A stretch of DNA of 58,358 nt. Origin: a bacterium (GTDB lineage: Bacteria > SZUA-79 > Acidulodesulfobacterales > Acidulodesulfobacteraceae). Each line of letters starts with the position of its first letter. Position 1 is the first letter of the stretch. A model generated the notes under the pieces. The model had not been told where the DNA came from. It ran no database searches and was given only the letters and a program-made list of their open reading frames with translations. A program made the translations under genes and the position numbers. The DNA lies in the NCBI GenBank assembly GCA_021845685.1, contig JAJZVN010000011.1:1-58358 (forward strand), written 5' to 3'. Positions 27,229 through 35,021 of this stretch are shown piece by piece.

Positions 27229-27570
27229 TCAAGGTGCTTTCGTTGCTACAGTATTTTTTGCAACTTTAATTTTTACGTCTTTGGCTATTTCAAGCGTAAA
27301 TACCTGATCGGCTATTCCTGATACTACGCCGTATATGCCGCCGTTTGTTATTACTTGATCGCCTATCTTTAAAGAATCAATCATTTTTTTATGATCTTTT
27401 GTTCTTTTTTGCTGAGGCAGTATTACTAGAAGATAAAAAATAACTACTATTGCAATAAGCGGCGCAAAACTCCAAATTTCCGACTGCAAAGAACTTCCTC
27501 CGCCGGCTGCAGGAGCAGCATAAGCCTTTGTGGCATCAAATAAATTAAATACAGAAGATAGAATTTTCAT
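27229..27570 (-). CDS. yajC: Preprotein translocase accessory subunit YajC
   Basis: Small inner-membrane partner of SecDF. The 113-residue protein has an N-terminal segment, one transmembrane helix (FAPLIAIVVIFYLLVILPQQKR, ~35-56) and the conserved cytoplasmic domain KMIDSLKIGDQVITNGGIYGVVSGI ... EIAKDVKIKVAKNTVA. The first 26 residues (to AYAAPAAGG) resemble a signal peptide and are longer than in E. coli. AAAGGAAAAAAAATG provides a ribosome-binding site. Same strand as tgt upstream and secD downstream. Confidence 0.95.
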   Translation of the reverse strand: MKILSSVFNLFDATKAYAAPAAGGGSSLQSEIWSFAPLIAIVVIFYLLVILPQQKRTKDHKKMIDSLKIGDQVITNGGIYGVVSGIADQVFTLEIAKDVKIKVAKNTVATKAP

Positions 27571-27797
27571 TTTTTTTCCTTTTTTTATTTTTTGATTAAG
27601 TTAATGTTAATAATGTTAATTGTTAATATTGATATACTTTAATCCTATTTAATTCTGCAATATAAAATTAATAATCAGCTGATTATGCACTTATGTTTTT
27701 ACCCAAATCTAATAATCCCGTTCAATCATGCAATAGCAAATCAATAATTAGCTATTAAAGTTATTTTATCTATATCATTATTCATCTATTTTTTTTT

Positions 27798-27966
27798 ATT
27801 TTTATTTATTAATTAAGTTATTATAAATTGTTTTATTTTGTTTTATTTTGTTTTAATTAATTTTTATTTATTAATTAAGTTATTATAAATTGTTTTATTT
27901 TGTTTTATTTTGTTTTAATTAATTTTTATTTATTAATTAAGTTATTATAAATTGTTTTGTTTTAAT
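27798..27966. repeat. 62-bp tandem repeat, ~2.7 copies
   Basis: The unit containing AATTAAGTTATTATAAATTG and then TTTTATTTTGTTTTATTTTG repeats with an exact period of 62 bp (unit anchors at 27815, 27877, 27939). The third copy is shortened. It lies in the 647-nt gap between tgt and yajC, which holds no gene. Confidence 0.92.
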
Positions 27967-28217
27967 TTATTATTCTATTTAAATTTTTAATTAAAGTAAA
28001 GGATAAATGAAAAAATAAATGAAAAATAAAGTTTATTGTGGAAAATAATTATAAATTTATAAATGCGTAATATAGAATTTAAATAAATATATTCCTGTTT
28101 AGGAACTGCAATAAGTACACTTTATTGCTTAAAATTGCTTAAATTATTGCTTAAATATATTTGGATAAAACTTAAATGCCCCCTCTTTGTTAAGAAAGGT
28201 TATCAGTGTATCAGGTG

Positions 28218-29321
28218 TTATTTTAGTCTTTTTTCTAAAAAATTATTTCTATAGTTTATAAAATTATCGTTATTAATAGATTGTCTAATATTAAATATCA
28301 TATTTTGATAGAAATGAAGATTATGTATTGTCAGAAGTCTTTGCGAAAATATTTCTTTGCTCATAAAAGCATGTCTTAAATACGCTCTTGAAAAATTTGA
28401 ACAGGCATAGCAATCGCATTCATCGTCTATAGGTTGTTTTTCAAATTTATGAATAGAATTTTTAATATTTAAATTTCCTTTAGATGTAAATACGGATCCG
28501 GTTCTTGCGTTTCTTGTAGGTAAAACACAGTCAAACATATCAATTCCAAGACTTACTGCGGTTATTATATCTTCAGGAGTACCAACCCCCATTAAATATC
28601 TCGGTTTATTTTCAGGCAGTTTCGAAGCGGAAATATTAAGCATCTTATACATTGTTTCTTTGTCTTCCCCTACTGCAAGTCCGCCTATCGCATATCCGTC
28701 GGCATTTAGTTCCGATAAATATATTGCAGATTTTTCTCTTAAATCTTCAAAAAAATTGCCTTGAGATATTAAAAAAATTAAATTATTTTTTTCTTTATTT
28801 TTTGCGTTGATTGATCTTTCAGCCCATTTTAAAGTTATATCAAGATCTTTTTCCGCTCTGTTTTTTGATGCCTCTGGACCAGAGAAAACATCAAGAGGCA
28901 TTATTATATCAGAATCAAAAACTTCCTGAAGTTTAACTACTTTTTCAGGCGTAAAAACATGAATTGCGCCGTCAATATGAGACATAAATTCAACGCTGTC
29001 GTCACTAATTTTTGCGAATTTAGCAAGGCTAAATATTTGAAAGCCGCCTGAATCCGTGAGTATTGCGCCTTTATAATTTATAAAATTTCTAAGAGAACCG
29101 AATTTTTCAATAACTTCCATTCCGGGCCGTAAAAAAAGATGGTAAGTGTTTGAAAGCATTATTTTAAATCCTTCATTGTAAAGTTCTAAAGGAGAAACAG
29201 ACTTAACGGTGCCTAAAGTTCCGACAGGCATAAAAACAGGCGTATCTATTATTCCGTTTTGGGTATGTAATTTGCCTAATCTCGCCTTACTTTTAGAATC
29301 TTTTTTTAAAATTTCAAACAT
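28218..29321 (-). CDS. tgt: tRNA-guanine transglycosylase
   Basis: Exchanges guanine 34 of GUN-anticodon tRNAs for a queuine precursor. The 367-residue protein shows TPVFMPVGTLGTVK, LSNTYHLFLRPG, LTDSGGFQIFSLA with the catalytic Asp, GGLAVGE, MGVGTPEDI, DMFDCVLPTRNARTG with the nucleophilic Asp, and the zinc site CDCYAC...H. Where bacterial enzymes have DECxPYPA in the base-binding pocket (catalytic-site Asp156, Cys158 in Zymomonas numbering) this one reads LDVFSGPEA. The Asp is kept but Glu157 and Cys158 become Val and Phe. queA upstream and queH at 48 kb still argue for preQ1 as substrate. Confidence 0.95.
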   Translation of the reverse strand: MFEILKKDSKSKARLGKLHTQNGIIDTPVFMPVGTLGTVKSVSPLELYNEGFKIMLSNTYHLFLRPGMEVIEKFGSLRNFINYKGAILTDSGGFQIFSLAKFAKISDDSVEFMSHIDGAIHVFTPEKVVKLQEVFDSDIIMPLDVFSGPEASKNRAEKDLDITLKWAERSINAKNKEKNNLIFLISQGNFFEDLREKSAIYLSELNADGYAIGGLAVGEDKETMYKMLNISASKLPENKPRYLMGVGTPEDIITAVSLGIDMFDCVLPTRNARTGSVFTSKGNLNIKNSIHKFEKQPIDDECDCYACSNFSRAYLRHAFMSKEIFSQRLLTIHNLHFYQNMIFNIRQSINNDNFINYRNNFLEKRLK

Positions 29322-29399
29322 AATCGGTTAATTGCAGACCCTTAATATTTATATATAATTATTTTAATATATTTTATTGCGCATTAATAATAATATAGT

Positions 29400-29503
29400 T
29401 TAATCCTGTAATAAAAACTATTTAGAAGTTCTAATACTAAACAACTCTCTCTGGATTCCTGCGTACTCAGGAATCCAGAGTATAAAATTATATCGCAGGA
29501 TTA
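29400..29503. repeat. Short inverted-repeat element between queA and tgt
   Basis: The ends TTTAATCCTG (29400) and CAGGATTAAG (~29503) are inverted, and the centre is the palindrome CTCTGGATTCCTG/CAGGAATCCAGAG (29446-29479). It resembles a short relative of the composite repeats. It is the only structure in the 326-nt queA-tgt gap. Confidence 0.65.
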
Positions 29504-29647
29504 AGGAATTTATTCAAAATTTAACAAAAATACTAATTATCTCAAAATTAAATAAAATTTATAATAACTTAATTAACAAAACAATTTATAATAACTTAAT
29601 TAATAAATAAAATTAAATAAAATTAAATAAATATGTTGTCTTTTTAT

Positions 29648-30829
29648 TTAATCAATATTATACAAAAACATTGCATCGCCGTAACTAAAAAATTTATAGT
29701 CATTATTTATTGCTTCTTCATATAATATTTTCATTTTATCTAAGCCGATTAATGCGCTGATCATTATAAAAAGCGAAGATTTTGGCTGATGAAAATTAGT
29801 TATTAAATTTTTAGTTATTCTAAATTTATAGCCCGGATATATATATAATGAAGTAATTGCATCATTTTCGGAATGAACGGTACCGTCAATGTCGGTTGAA
29901 GATTCTAAGCATCTTACGGATGAGGTTCCAGTTGCTATTATTTTATTGCCGTTTTTAATCGCGTTATTAATTGTATTTGCAGTTTCTTTAGATATTTTAT
30001 ATCTTTCTTCGTGCATATTATGATTTGTAATATTTCTCTCTCTTACTGGCTCAAATGTTCCTAATCCGATATTTAATGAAATATCGGTAAAAATACCGCC
30101 CTTATCTTTTATTTTATTAATGAGCTTTTCCGTAAAATGAAGTCCTGCAGTAGGAGCTGCGACAGAAAAACCGGAGTCTTTATTTGCATATATTGTTTGA
30201 TAATAAACTTCATCGTTTTTATCAGTTTGTCTTTTTATATAAGGCGGCAGCGGAACGGCGGAGCAGTTGTCAAATATAAAATTATAATCGTTTTCGTTTT
30301 GGATTATTATTTCCCATTCGCCTTTTCCGAAGCAGTTTAAAGCCGTAATGAAAATTTCATTATCATTATTATCGGCATTATCATTATTATTATTACTGTT
30401 TTCTTCTAAGCCCGTATATTTTAATGTATTTGGGTTATTTGAGCTGTTAGCGGTATTTTTTTTATTGTTTATCTTATTGTTTATAGGCGAAATAATAATT
30501 AGTTCATTTTCTTTAATTTTTTTATGAGTTTTTATTAAGCATTTTAATTTAAGAGGAAAAGTAATTTTATTTGGAAAATCTAAGACGAAAATTTCAACTT
30601 TGCCGCCCGTTTTTCTCTTGCCGAATATACGGGCTTTTTTAACATAAGAGCTGTTAACTGCTATGACATCGCCGGGGTTAATATAATCAATAATGTCATA
30701 AAATTTTCTATGTTCTATTTTAAATTTTTTTATATCGACTGCAAGAAGTTTTGATTCGTCTCTATTTTTGAGCGGATATTTTGCGACTAATTTTTCATCA
30801 AAAAAATAATTAAAATCTTCTAAATCCAT
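29648..30829 (-). CDS. queA: S-adenosylmethionine:tRNA ribosyltransferase-isomerase
   Basis: Adds the SAM-derived epoxycyclopentane ring to preQ1-tRNA, giving epoxyqueuosine. Motifs: FDEKLVAKYPLKNRDESKLL at the N-terminus, NPGDVIAVNSSYVKKARI, the substrate loop SVAAPTAGLHFT (~233), SLNIGLGTFEPVR, MHEERYKIS, ATGTSSVRCLES and LITNFHQPKSSLFIMISAL. At 393 residues it is ~45 longer than usual because of an Asn-rich insertion (~116-157). The right end of an IS200/IS605 element stops 4 nt before the ATG, so the native 5' region has been replaced. GGGAG within the IS end, 12 nt before the ATG, could act as a Shine-Dalgarno. Confidence 0.96.
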   Translation of the reverse strand: MDLEDFNYFFDEKLVAKYPLKNRDESKLLAVDIKKFKIEHRKFYDIIDYINPGDVIAVNSSYVKKARIFGKRKTGGKVEIFVLDFPNKITFPLKLKCLIKTHKKIKENELIIISPINNKINNKKNTANSSNNPNTLKYTGLEENSNNNNDNADNNDNEIFITALNCFGKGEWEIIIQNENDYNFIFDNCSAVPLPPYIKRQTDKNDEVYYQTIYANKDSGFSVAAPTAGLHFTEKLINKIKDKGGIFTDISLNIGLGTFEPVRERNITNHNMHEERYKISKETANTINNAIKNGNKIIATGTSSVRCLESSTDIDGTVHSENDAITSLYIYPGYKFRITKNLITNFHQPKSSLFIMISALIGLDKMKILYEEAINNDYKFFSYGDAMFLYNID

Positions 30830-30833
30830 ATAA

Positions 30834-31010
30834 GTGAACTACTCCCGCCTTAAGAGGCGTGAACTTCCTGTTTCAATGTATGACGGTGATTGTCCGATAT
30901 TTTGGATACCCGCCGGAGCATACTCCACAGACGTTAATTCCGGCGATTCCCGCCGTATTTTTATTCATTCAAGGAAAAGGTTATCACTGGCGTTTATATC
31001 CCTATCGTGC
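30834..31010 (-). ncRNA. Probable omega-RNA (reRNA) of the TnpB element
   Basis: In IS200/IS605 elements the guide RNA of TnpB covers the 3' end of tnpB and the right end of the element; the guide is the flanking host DNA. Here that region runs from inside tnpB through hairpins such as CGGCGGGAATCGCCGG and TGGAGTATGCTCCGG to the right-end hairpin. The first guide bases would be TTATATGGATTTAGAAG, that is the start of queA. The 5' limit is a guess; expression is not shown by sequence alone. Confidence 0.55.
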
Positions 31011-32065
31011 GTTGTGCCGCATACGGGGCATATCCATTCACGGTCGGACAACTTTAAGTCTTGTTTGATATATCCGCAACCCGGCGTAGAGCAGGTCTTA
31101 CTTGACGGATAGAACCTGTTGACTTTTATTATATCCCGCCCGTACCAGTCGGTTTTATATTTAAGCTGTCCTGTGAATATACCCCACGAAACGTCGGATA
31201 TACTTTTAGACAAATGCCTGTTTTTAACCATTCCTTTGATATTTAAGTCTTCAAGAATGATAACTTGGCTATCGTTTACCGTTCTTGAAGACAACTTGTG
31301 AAGAAAATCTTTACGCTGATTGGCAACTCTTTCATGTAGGATTGACAACTTACTACGGAACCTTGATTTATTCTTACTGCCTTTTGTCATCTTGGCAAAC
31401 TGCCGGTTAAGCGTTTTAAGCCTATTCTGTGCCTTAATTAAGTATTTGGGATTAGCGATTTTAATGCTTTGTTTATCGGATATATTTGTGCCAGTAGTTA
31501 TAACGGCAAAATCCTTAATGCCTAAGTCTATGCCTGATACATTGTTGTTTTTCGGCAGTAAAGCAAAGTCCTTTTCGACAAGCATATTAATATAATACTT
31601 ACTGGACGGATTCCTGGTTATAGTAATAGACTTAACGGTTTCCGATACCTTTCTGTGAAGTTTAATTTTAAGCGGCGTTTTGAGTTTCGGTATATACAAA
31701 AAATTATTGTTTATCGCAAAGTGTTGCGGTATTGTGATAGAGTTTGTGTTTATCTTTTTCTTGAAATTAGGGAACTTAGCTCTATGCTGAAAGAAGTTAC
31801 GAAAAGCCGTATCGAGATTTTTTAGCGTTGCCTGCAAGGATTGAGAGTTAGCGTCTTTCAGGAAAGAAAAGCCCTTTTTGAGCAGAGGCAATATAATAGC
31901 ATTGGTATAGTAATTGGTCTTTATGCCGTAGTTCTTATGCAGGTTAATCGACCTTTCAAGGAAGAAATTATAGACAAAGCGGTTATATCCAATCTGCTCG
32001 TCAAGAAAAGATATTTGCTCTTTGTTGGGATAGAGCCTGAATTTATATGTATATTGCTTAGTCAT
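30965..32065 (-). CDS. tnpB: RNA-guided endonuclease TnpB (IS200/IS605 OrfB)
   Basis: A 366-residue protein, ancestor-type of Cas12. N-terminal TYKFRLYPNKEQISFL, the central SLQATLKNLDTAFRNFF, and RuvC motifs: VSGIDLGIKDFAVI (first catalytic Asp, ~179), VIILEDLNIKGMVK (Glu, ~270) and THDRDINAS (last Asp, ~354). The zinc ribbon CSTPGC...CPVC lies between the last two. All three catalytic acids and four zinc cysteines are present, so it should be active. The C-terminus stops soon after the last motif. Its start overlaps the end of tnpA by 8 nt. Confidence 0.95.
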   Translation of the reverse strand: MTKQYTYKFRLYPNKEQISFLDEQIGYNRFVYNFFLERSINLHKNYGIKTNYYTNAIILPLLKKGFSFLKDANSQSLQATLKNLDTAFRNFFQHRAKFPNFKKKINTNSITIPQHFAINNNFLYIPKLKTPLKIKLHRKVSETVKSITITRNPSSKYYINMLVEKDFALLPKNNNVSGIDLGIKDFAVITTGTNISDKQSIKIANPKYLIKAQNRLKTLNRQFAKMTKGSKNKSRFRSKLSILHERVANQRKDFLHKLSSRTVNDSQVIILEDLNIKGMVKNRHLSKSISDVSWGIFTGQLKYKTDWYGRDIIKVNRFYPSSKTCSTPGCGYIKQDLKLSDREWICPVCGTTHDRDINASDNLFLE

Positions 32066-32471
32066 TATCGCTATTACCTTGAGATTCTACATATTTCTTT
32101 AATATATCTAATGTAACGCCGCCGGTAGTCATTAAAAAATAAGAACGACTCCAGAAGTATTCTTTCCACAATGCTTTCTTTATTTCAGGAAACTCTTTTT
32201 TAATCAACCTACTTGAAGCTGATTTGTAAGAGTTAATGAATTTAACTAATGCTGTTGACGGATTAGAGTTAAACAATATATGTATATGGTCTTTATTATG
32301 GTTAAATTCAATAATCTTTATTTTATATATATATCCTATATATCCAAAAATCTCCTTTAATCTATTGGCAATATTATCATTTATTACTTGTCTGCGATAT
32401 TTTACGACAAATATTAAGTGATACTGCAACAAAAATACTGAATGGAAATTATTATCATATCTTGTAGTCAT
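32058..32471 (-). CDS. tnpA: IS200/IS605 transposase TnpA (Y1 HUH)
   Basis: A 137-residue single-strand transposase. It has the HUH motif in HNKDHIHILFN (~63), the strand YHLIFVVKYRRQV typical of IS200-like proteins, and the catalytic Tyr in LDILKKYVESQ near the C-terminus. Length is normal for the family. A perfect -10 box ends 6 nt before the ATG, so the message probably starts at or next to the start codon (leaderless). Confidence 0.95.
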   Translation of the reverse strand: MTTRYDNNFHSVFLLQYHLIFVVKYRRQVINDNIANRLKEIFGYIGYIYKIKIIEFNHNKDHIHILFNSNPSTALVKFINSYKSASSRLIKKEFPEIKKALWKEYFWSRSYFLMTTGGVTLDILKKYVESQGNSDND

Positions 32472-32477
32472 GTCTTA

Positions 32478-32505
32478 ATTATATCATATTGCAACCTAAT
32501 GTCAA
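32478..32505 (-). promoter_or_regulatory. Consensus sigma-70 promoter of tnpA
   Basis: On the minus strand TTGACA (32505-32500) and TATAAT (32483-32478) match the consensus perfectly with a 16-bp spacer. Only 6 nt (TAAGAC) separate the -10 box from the tnpA ATG, placing the expected transcription start at the ATG itself. Confidence 0.85.
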
Positions 32506-32555
32506 GTGCTTTTGAAAGCAATTCATCTCCCGCTTAAGAAGCCAGAGTTTTCTTG

Positions 32556-32792
32556 CCTATTTTCTGATAAAATTAAAATTAATCGGCAGCGGATATTTAC
32601 CATTTTTGTACGTTATCTTTAAATAAACATCTTTAAATAAACATCTTTAAATAAACTATTTAAATTTATTAAACTTTCAACATAAAAAACTTAAATTGAA
32701 AGTAAAGCTAAATGATTATCGTCAAAAATATTATAGCATAATTATATACAATTATGTAAAAATATAATATAATAATTTTTTATTAAAATTTT
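32556..32792. other. AT-rich gap upstream of tRNA-Leu
   Basis: No gene or repeat family is recognised, apart from a short repeat of AAATAAACATCTTT (~32619-32652). The promoter of the tRNA gene should lie here; TATAAT-like boxes near 32763 are candidates but the composition is too AT-rich to choose. Confidence 0.4.
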
Positions 32793-32877
32793 GCGAAAGT
32801 GGCGGAATTGGTATACGCACTGGACTTAGAATCCAGCGGAGTAATCCATGGGGGTTCAACTCCCCCCTTTCGCACCA
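32793..32877 (+). tRNA. tRNA-Leu(UAG), integration target
   Basis: A complete 85-nt tRNA with CCA encoded. Acceptor GCGAAAG pairs with CTTTCGC, the D-arm is present, the anticodon stem-loop CTGGACTTAGAATCCAG has anticodon TAG (reads CUA), there is a long variable arm of class II type, and the T-arm GGGGGTTCAACTCCCCC. The integrase gene lies 123 nt downstream, and a partial copy of this tRNA occurs at 41423-41483. Confidence 0.96.
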
Positions 32878-32879
32878 TA
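32821..32879. other. Attachment site, tRNA side (attL)
   Basis: From TGGACTTAGAATCCAGCGG (anticodon arm) to the tRNA end plus ATA, this segment recurs at 41424-41486. The 19-bp anticodon block and a 29-bp block from the T-arm to the end are identical. Only the variable arm between them differs. The crossover was probably in the anticodon arm, so the 3' part of this tRNA is supplied by the element. Confidence 0.8.
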
Positions 32880-32999
32880 CAGTAAATAAGCCTTTCCAGC
32901 AACATTCCACTTGACAAGCATATCCTTAAAAATGGTAAAATAAGGTCAAATTTGGTAAAATATTGTCCCAAAATTGTCCCATATTAAAAAGGAGAAAAA

Positions 33000-34034
33000 A
33001 TGTCAGAGAATATCAGGCTGCGGGGTAAATATTACTATTACGATATGATGATTGACGGGATAAGGTATAAAGGGACGACCAAGACCTCAGATAAAAGCCT
33101 TGCCGAGAAGATAGCCAGCACGATAAAGAGCGATATACTCAGGCAAAAGCATGACTTGCCGACGAGCGTTAACTATGCCGACGATTATAATTTTCAGGAT
33201 GCATGGGAACAATATTTAAAATCGCAATTATCCGGCGCAAAAAATCAAGAAAGGAAAATATTTGCCGCTAAAAACTTCCTGCCCTTATTCGGTAATAAAT
33301 CTATTAAAAGCGTTAGCAAGGCAGAGATAGAAAATTATCAGCTTAAAAGAAAACTTGAAATTATGGCAATGCCTAAAAATATAAATAAAAGAGAACAGGA
33401 CATAGCATTCAGGAGTATAAATATAGAAACAGGCACTCTCCGGCATTTCTTTAATTTTTGTATAGATAAGAATTATATCGAGAAAAACCCCTGCACAGGA
33501 ATAAAGAAATTAAACGAGTTATCAAGAATCAAAATTTTATCGGATAACGATATAAATAAGCTCATCGCCGGCGCCACGAATAAACTTACCAGCGACTTAA
33601 TTACTTTTTTAATTTACACCGGTTGCAGGAAAGGCGAAGCATTTAATTTAAAATGGGATGACGTGGATTTGCAAAATAACGTGATAGCTGTAAAGGGGAC
33701 AAAGACAAAATACGATAGGCATATCCCTATTCATTCTCAATTAAAAGTCCTTTTGACAGGCATCGAAAGAAAGTCTGAATATTTATTTACGGGCATCAAC
33801 GGACAAGTAAAGGACTTTAAGGATTCTTTTAAAACCGCCTGCAGAAATGCCGGACTGAAAGATATGCGCATTCACGATTTAAGGCACGTATTTGCAAGTA
33901 AAATGGTTATGGGCGGAACGAGCCTTTATATTACCGGCGAGTTGTTGGGGCATCGGACTACCCAGATGACAAAGCGATATAGCCATTTGGTGCCGGAGAC
34001 GCTAAAGAAAGCCGTTGACGATGTGTTTAAGTGA
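33000..34034 (+). CDS. int: Tyrosine-type site-specific integrase
   Basis: A 344-residue integrase of the integrative element. N-terminal small arm-binding region (RLRGKYYYYDMMIDGIRYKGTTKT), SAM-like core-binding domain (~67-165), and the catalytic domain with all residues: Arg in TGCRKGEA (~209), Lys in GTKTKYDRHIP, His-x-x-Arg in RIHDLRHVF (~296), His in LLGHRTTQ and the nucleophile Tyr in TKRYSHL (~326). The ribosome site AAGGAG lies 6-7 nt before the ATG. It sits directly next to the tRNA-Leu target. Its C-terminal coding DNA is duplicated in diverged form at 36759-36872. Confidence 0.96.
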   Translation: MSENIRLRGKYYYYDMMIDGIRYKGTTKTSDKSLAEKIASTIKSDILRQKHDLPTSVNYADDYNFQDAWEQYLKSQLSGAKNQERKIFAAKNFLPLFGNKSIKSVSKAEIENYQLKRKLEIMAMPKNINKREQDIAFRSINIETGTLRHFFNFCIDKNYIEKNPCTGIKKLNELSRIKILSDNDINKLIAGATNKLTSDLITFLIYTGCRKGEAFNLKWDDVDLQNNVIAVKGTKTKYDRHIPIHSQLKVLLTGIERKSEYLFTGINGQVKDFKDSFKTACRNAGLKDMRIHDLRHVFASKMVMGGTSLYITGELLGHRTTQMTKRYSHLVPETLKKAVDDVFK

Positions 34035-34054
34035 GAAACTATTTTAACTGTTAA

Positions 34055-34911
34055 TTACAAATTATTTTTTTCTTCTCCAGTATAATTGCTTGTCTTTAAA
34101 TATTCTAAAAATTCTTTTCCTAATGGAGTTATTGAAACATATGGATATGGTGCGTCAGGAGGTATTAATTCAATCAATCCATTATTTTTCAAGAAATAAA
34201 TATATTTGTCATAGGGATAATTCCGCATTGTTTCCGGATAATAGTTTTTGAAGATATCATCCCATTTTATTGGTAATCGTGTTAATAACCACAATAACTG
34301 AATTTGACTTTTATAAATTATAGTATAGGTTTTTTCAAAAAAAATCTTTTTAGATAATTCATTATTTTTTCCCATTAATTCAATATTTTCTTTAAATAAT
34401 TTTTCATCTTGAATTGATGATGAAGATATTGCATTAGGTTTATTTGAGTCTTCTATAAGACTTTTAAGTTCATTTGTTTTTTTATTTGAGTCTTCTATAA
34501 GACTTTTAAGTTCATTTGTTTTTTATTAGATTGGAGTTTTTCCATTTCGATGTCGCCTGTTTTCCAATTGGCAGATTTTATCCTATTTATTAAATTAGTT
34601 ATTTCCGGATGAAATTTTTTAATTAAAATTAAGCTAATTATAAATATAATTATCGGCCATGAGATGAATATTTTATAAAAACTAAGTATTAATTTTGGGT
34701 TTTTATTAACAAAAAATAAATCATAAAAGAATAAGACATAGGGTATTAAAATTATTAAAATAAAAAGCGCATAGGAAATATTAAAAAAATTTAAAAACGG
34801 TTTTTCTTTATTAGGGAGATTTATTGTTGGATTCTGTTCTTCAATGTCGGTCGTTACTATTTCTTTTTTTTCTAATTTTTCATTTTTAGGTGTATCAATA
34901 TTTTCTTTCAT
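34055..34911 (-). pseudogene. Frameshifted membrane / coiled-coil / winged-helix-like gene
   Basis: Two pieces read as one gene of ~280 codons. The first (34911 to ~34520) has a charged N-terminus, two transmembrane helices (YALFILIILIPYVLFFYDLFF and WPIIIFIISLILI) and ends in EMEKLQSNKK. The second continues in another frame with TNELKSLIEDSNKK twice, then a C-terminal domain shaped like a winged helix (DKYIYFLKNNGLIELIPPDAP...ITPLGKEFLEYL). The frames join at an A-tract of six (34519-34524); one more A restores a single open frame. The equivalent tract in the next repeat unit has seven. It may be a real pseudogene, a sequencing error, or a slippage-expressed gene. Function unknown; it follows the restriction-modification pair. 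Confidence 0.72.
34441..34523. repeat. 42-bp in-frame tandem repeat, two copies
   Basis: Two near-identical 42-bp units encode TNELKSLIEDSNKK twice on the minus strand. They differ in the length of the terminal T-tract (7 in 34477-34483, 6 in 34519-34524), which is where the reading frame breaks. Confidence 0.9.
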
Positions 34912-35021
34912 TTTGCTTTTAATGCCCTTTTATACAATTTTATTCCCGAAACTTGATTGTTTTATACTCTTTACCTTTCTTTATTGGGATATATAATAAA
35001 TTTTATATTTTCCTCAAAAAA

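Larger units (their letters stand above)
30834..32555 (-). mobile_element. IS200/IS605-family insertion sequence (tnpA + tnpB)
   Basis: An intact-looking two-gene element: Y1 transposase TnpA, then the RuvC-like nuclease TnpB overlapping it by 8 nt. The right end on the minus strand is a hairpin CGCCTCTTAAGGCG followed by GGAGTAGTTCAC (ending at 30834). A matching left-end hairpin GGCTTCTTAAGC with GGGAGATGAATTGC lies at about 32525-32548. The exact left boundary is not resolved. There are no long terminal inverted repeats or target duplication, as expected for this family. It is inserted right next to the queA start. Confidence 0.88.

Noticed and set aside
30830-30964. preQ1 riboswitch upstream of queA
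   Set aside because: The upstream sequence is the IS right end and tnpB 3' region; no preQ1-type pseudoknot pattern was seen.
34515-34526. Programmed -1 ribosomal frameshift site
   Set aside because: The tract gives T AAA AAA in the zero frame, so the first tRNA could not re-pair after slipping; a one-base length change or transcriptional slippage fits better.
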